This document shows, piece by piece, positions 60,474-64,000 of a DNA stretch of 64,000 nucleotides; positions within the stretch are counted from its first letter, which is position 1; every line of letters starts with the position of its first letter. This DNA is from Arabidopsis thaliana (taxonomy: Eukaryota > Streptophyta > Magnoliopsida > Brassicales > Brassicaceae). The DNA is taken from the NCBI RefSeq assembly GCF_000001735.4, contig NC_003076.8:13333835-13397834 (forward strand), written 5' to 3'. The notes below the pieces were generated by a model. That model saw nothing but the letters and a program-made list of their open reading frames with translations, made no database searches and was not told the origin of the DNA. A program made the translations under genes and the position numbers.

Positions 60474-61493
60474 ATGTCATTTTCTGGGAACGATTACTCA
60501 AGATTCTGGTCGCAGCAGCAGCAACAACGTGTTTCTTCGCCTCTCAGTGAAGAGAACAACTCGACGGTTCATGGTAGAAGCCTTCCCTCCTCTTCTCTGA
60601 CTCCAACCAATCAAAACTCTCAAGCGCATGGGACTTCTTCTACACATCAAAATCAATCGCCTCAAGCTTCTAATAATCATCCTAATCCTATATCTGGGCG
60701 TTTCAACAACCTGACACTTGATGAGTTGCTTGATAGTCCCGGTCGTGCATCTCTGACGAGAGTAGACCTTAATCGTCCTTTGGAAACTCTTTGGTAGGTT
60801 GATGTCCTTCATTCGAACAATAATTAGGTTTCTATTATGGTTTAAGGGTTAATTGTGTAGATGTTTTGTTTGGTTTAGCATAACAATCTGGTAAAATGTT
60901 TTGGTTTCTATTATGGTTTAGGGTTAGTTGGGTAGATGTTTTGTTTGGTTTAGCATAATAATTTGGTAAAATATTTTGGTTTCTATTCTGGTTTTAGGGT
61001 TAGTTGTGTAGATGTTTTGTTTGGTTTAGCATAACAATCTGGTAAAATGTTTTGGTTTTAGATGATTATACTAATTAGTCCGATTGAATTATTTTTTTAG
61101 GTTTAACGAAGACCCTTCTGTTGCTGGCACTGTCCGCAGCATATTTAAGAGAGATTTCAAAGAACCACATGTTAATTGGACAATGACACCGCAACTAGTG
61201 ATCACTCGTTGGTTTGAAACTTTTGCGGTAAGTGCAATTGGTGTCTTGTTATCTTGTGCTAATTTAGAAATTTGAGTGCTTTGTATTTGGCTGTTGTGTA
61301 AAGATGATGTGACTATGTTTTCTTGTGTTAATTTTTTGACTTGATTGCACTTTTTGATATATCTTCTGTCTGTTTTGTAGCAAGTATACAACTGGGACCG
61401 TGCAATAAACTAGAGAGTTAGGATATAGTTTGAAGCAAAGCTGAAGGATAGGATGTGCGATCAAATCTCTCACTGTAAGGGAAACTGGAAGCT
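60474..61493 (+). pseudogene. TnpA-like Ptta/En-Spm protein, copy 2 (truncated)
   Basis: Exons 60474-60793, 61101-61227 and 61381 onwards are closely similar to copy 1 at 45848. Exon 1 is intact (MSFSGNDYSRFWSQQQQQRV to SLTRVDLNRPLETLW) and lacks the extra base seen in copy 1. Exon 3 has two TAG codons (after DRAIN and after RVRI) and is cut at 61493 by the Athila LTR. Upstream similarity to copy 1 begins only about 15 bp before the ATG, so this is a fragment. Confidence 0.85.
60828..61060 (+). repeat. three-unit 73-77-bp repeat in TnpA intron 1 (copy 2)
   Basis: ggtttctattatggttt and gatgttttgtttggtttagc recur at about 60828, 60901 and 60978. The corresponding intron of copy 1 has two units. 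Confidence 0.85.
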
Positions 61494-63110
61494 TGATAAC
61501 ATTGTATTTTACTCATTCTAGACATGTATTTATCATCATTTAGCTTAGTGATCACTCATTATTTCATATCATTTTGCATCACATTTAGCTTATTTTGCAC
61601 ACCTAGGCATTTAGGATCATCTTGCATACATATTGCATGTTTTGGTGTGTTTTCAGGTGCAGAAGGAGTTTACAAGGATTATACTCGACCCTCTACTCTA
61701 TCAAGCCAGGAGGGAAGCAGCAGAGCAACCACTCGACCTTTTTACTCGATCCAGGCAGCCACAGAGGAGGCAGCAGACACTACTCAACCCTCCTACTCGA
61801 TCCCCTACTCGACCCAATCACTCGACCAAAGGCGACCTACTCTAAAAGACTTGTTGATCTATCAAAGCGTCTTCTGATCCTCCTCATTCTCCACTCAACC
61901 AGACATCTTAGCATAAGAATAGGAGAGGATAAGCATCTACTCGACCAATTGATCACTCGGAACATGGAGGCAAAGGTGCAGACTTTACAGCACCTTGTTT
62001 ACTCGATCCCCAAGATCGAGCAATCGTCCAAACCGCCTCAACTCTCTTGTCTTCAAATGAATCTAGGGTTTTCAAAATTTAGTATAAATAGATCACTTTG
62101 GGATTTGTCCAATGGATCTAGCTTTTATCTCTTAGTTTTTCTTTGTGTTCTTGAATCTTCAAAACTTAATTACTCTTAATATATTTTGTTTTTGCACTTA
62201 GTTCCTTGAGTAAAGTTGTTTAGCTTGTTTAGATCTACATTTTGATATGATTTTTGTAATTTCTGGGTTTGAGTTCTTAGTTATGTTGCTTGAGTAGTGA
62301 TTAGGGTTCTTGAGGATGGATTAGATTAGGGTAATCTCTAGGTTAGTTAGGTGGTTAAGATTAGGTTAGATCCCTTCTGGATTCGTTGGCCCCTATGCGG
62401 TTTTCGCTGGCTAATGTGGAAATTCTACCATAGGTATCCAGCGTCCAAAAGACGTTCAAATGGATGCATGATCTACGAATTCCGGAGATTTGTAGACTCT
62501 ATACCAAGAGATTGGCTAGACTGCTTATTGACTTTGGTAGATTGTTGCTTAAACCTTGTTCTGCTATGTTTCATCAACGAGAGTTGAGATTAAGAAGTGG
62601 TAGAGTTGTGGGGGTCTCTGTCACAAGAGTGGATTGACCTGGTTTTTGAATCTATCGTCTAGGGTATCTGCCTTTCGCCTGTTAGCCACCTGATGAACCC
62701 TAGAGTTGCCCTTATCAATGAATCCATCCCTAGAACTTCTATTATTCTTAGATTTATTTGTATTCACTCCTTGATTGCACTTTTATTTACCTGTTATTTG
62801 TGTCACCTGTTGATTGCATTTTAGTTCTTAAATTTGTTGCCTGTTGGTTCTACTCGACCCAATGATCGAGTAGGGCTTTTAAGTTCTTATTTTTGTTGTT
62901 TGAATCCTGACCTAGGATTGTTACTAGAAACCAACCATTTCTATAATCTGGCTTGACTTAGTTGCTTTTATACACATCTCGATTGCTAGCAATAACAGTA
63001 GACTGGATTGACACCCCCTATAGCTACATTGACGTGTTAGTGTTCAAGGGGAATTGAACTGAACACACCACTCTTCAGCACATAAGTAGGCCTAAAAAAC
63101 CTACTTATCA
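61494..63110 (+). repeat. 5' LTR of an Athila element
   Basis: 1617 bp with inverted ends TGATAA...TTATCA, directly followed by a TTTGGCGTCGTTGCC-type primer-binding site. The interior has many actcgac/ctcgatc words (about 61680-62020, 62850-62875). Size and ends fit Athila, an abundant pericentromeric gypsy family of Arabidopsis. The 3' LTR is beyond the window. Confidence 0.88.
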
Positions 63111-63111
63111 A

Positions 63112-63126
63112 TTTGGCGTCGTTGCC
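63112..63126 (+). other. Athila primer-binding site
   Basis: TTTGGCGTCGTTGCC lies one base inside the LTR. It is a one-change version of the TGGCGCCGTTGCC site typical of Athila. Confidence 0.85.
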
Positions 63127-63254
63127 AATTCATTGTTGCATTGTTACATTCAAGATATCAGAAAAAGTTAAGATCAAGTTCTTTTACATTTTTCAAGTTA
63201 CTAACTCATCTTTTCGTCTGCATGTTTTTGGGGTATAGGTACTAATCTTTGTGC

Positions 63255-64000
63255 ATGCAAACTCGGTCCAAAGGTTCTGCACACATACTACCATTCAGAG
63301 ACAGAATTGACAGAATAGCTCGTGAGTGACAAGAAACCAAAGCAAAGGCAGCCTCAGATCAGCAAAGACCAGCTGCTATGGATCAACAAAATAGACCAGA
63401 TGATGTTCAAGACCCACCTAATGTTGATCAACCAAGAAACATTGGTGCTGGTGATGCCCCAATGAATCATCACCAAAGACAAGGGATAGTGCCCCCCACC
63501 AGTTCAGAACAACAACTTTGAGATCAAGAGTGGTCTCATCTCCATGATCCAAGGAAACAAGTTTCATGGCTTACCTATGGAAGATCCCCTGGACCATCTT
63601 GACAGCTTTGATAGGCTCTATGGCCTAACCAAGATCAATGGTGTCACTGAAGATATGTTTAAGCTCAGACTTTTTCCCTTCTCTTTGGGAGACAAGGCAC
63701 ACCACTGGGAGAAGACTCTGACCCCAGACTCCATCACCTCATGGGTCGATTGTAAGAAAGCTTTTATTGCCAAGTTCTTCTCTAATGCTCGCACAGCTAT
63801 ATTGAGGAACGAGATCTCAGGCTTCACACAGAAAAACAATGAAACTTTCTGTGAAGCTTGAGAGAGCTTTAAAAGCTACACCACTCAATGCCCCCATCAC
63901 GGTTTTAAGAAAGCATCATTATTGAGCACACTCTACAGAGGAGCTTTACCAAAGATCAGAATGCTACTCGACACTGCCTCAAACGAAAACTTCCTGAATA
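63255..64000 (+). pseudogene. Athila Gag, 5' part, running off the window
   Basis: The frame from the ATG at 63255 (MQTRSKGSAHILPFRDRIDR) hits TGA at 63327 and then continues in the same frame. A shift near the C run at 63492-63497 moves the coding frame. The capsid part then reads [40 protein letters not shown] and [19 protein letters not shown], meets TGA at 63859-63861, and continues ([20 protein letters not shown]) to the window edge. It would build the virus-like particle, but is disabled by two stops and a frameshift. Confidence 0.88.

Overview
The window looks like nuclear DNA of a Brassicaceae plant, most probably an Arabidopsis close to A. thaliana (a lyrata/halleri-type relative is my inference). 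The support is four host genes at 20.7-30.5 kb. As I recall them, they match the A. thaliana chromosome 5 run AT5G35080 (OS9), AT5G35090, AT5G35100 (CYP28, a cyclophilin) and AT5G35110 in order and in protein sequence. The rest is pericentromere-like: transposable elements nested in one another, AT-rich relics and tandem repeats.

Left flank (1-20.2 kb). At 1-5730, on the minus strand, lies the 5' part of a Ty3-type LTR element. It has an LTR and a Tat/Athila-type primer-binding site, but no pol in view. Its interior holds three separate tandem arrays with units of 34, 37 and 19 bp. Next comes a captured 5' end of an RDR6-like gene (about 5.8-6.05 kb), then a decayed gypsy element (7.0-9.3 kb, minus). 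A decayed copia element follows, with paired LTRs at 10373-10629 and 19933-20186. A nearly complete 5.6-kb LINE is inserted in it, with a 17-bp target duplication. The LINE's long ORF2 (endonuclease, reverse transcriptase, RNase H) is broken only by three nonsense codons.

Gene island (20.7-30.5 kb). OS9 (minus, 8 exons, intact) acts in ER-associated degradation. A small single-exon gene of unknown function lies on the plus strand. A two-exon cyclophilin with a twin-arginine targeting region and a degenerate active site is on the minus strand, followed by a small single-exon minus-strand gene of unknown function. Intron 2 of OS9 carries tandem copies that include the exon 3 splice acceptor.

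Right flank (30.5-64 kb). It contains a truncated CACTA element (33.4-34.2 kb), a Stowaway-type MITE and a large CACTA element (35.6 to about 48.8 kb). The large CACTA is split by an 8.4-kb chromodomain gypsy element inserted just upstream of the TnpA-like start codon. Beyond it are a foldback MITE, degenerate repeats of about 0.4-0.5 kb, a LINE fragment, a cluster of E2F-like motifs, a type I MADS-like gene without a MADS domain, a 259-bp triplication, a Helitron helicase relic, a Helitron 3' terminus, a second partial TnpA-like copy, and an Athila element (5' LTR, primer-binding site, broken gag) that runs off the window.

Apart from the four island genes and possibly the MADS-like ORF, every coding region seen is a transposon relic with stops, frameshifts or deletions. 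I did not find a convincing wholly new biological system. The most unusual items are the three minisatellites in one retroelement, the captured RDR6 5' end, the repeated splice acceptor in OS9, the E2F-motif cluster and the MADS-less AGL-like ORF.
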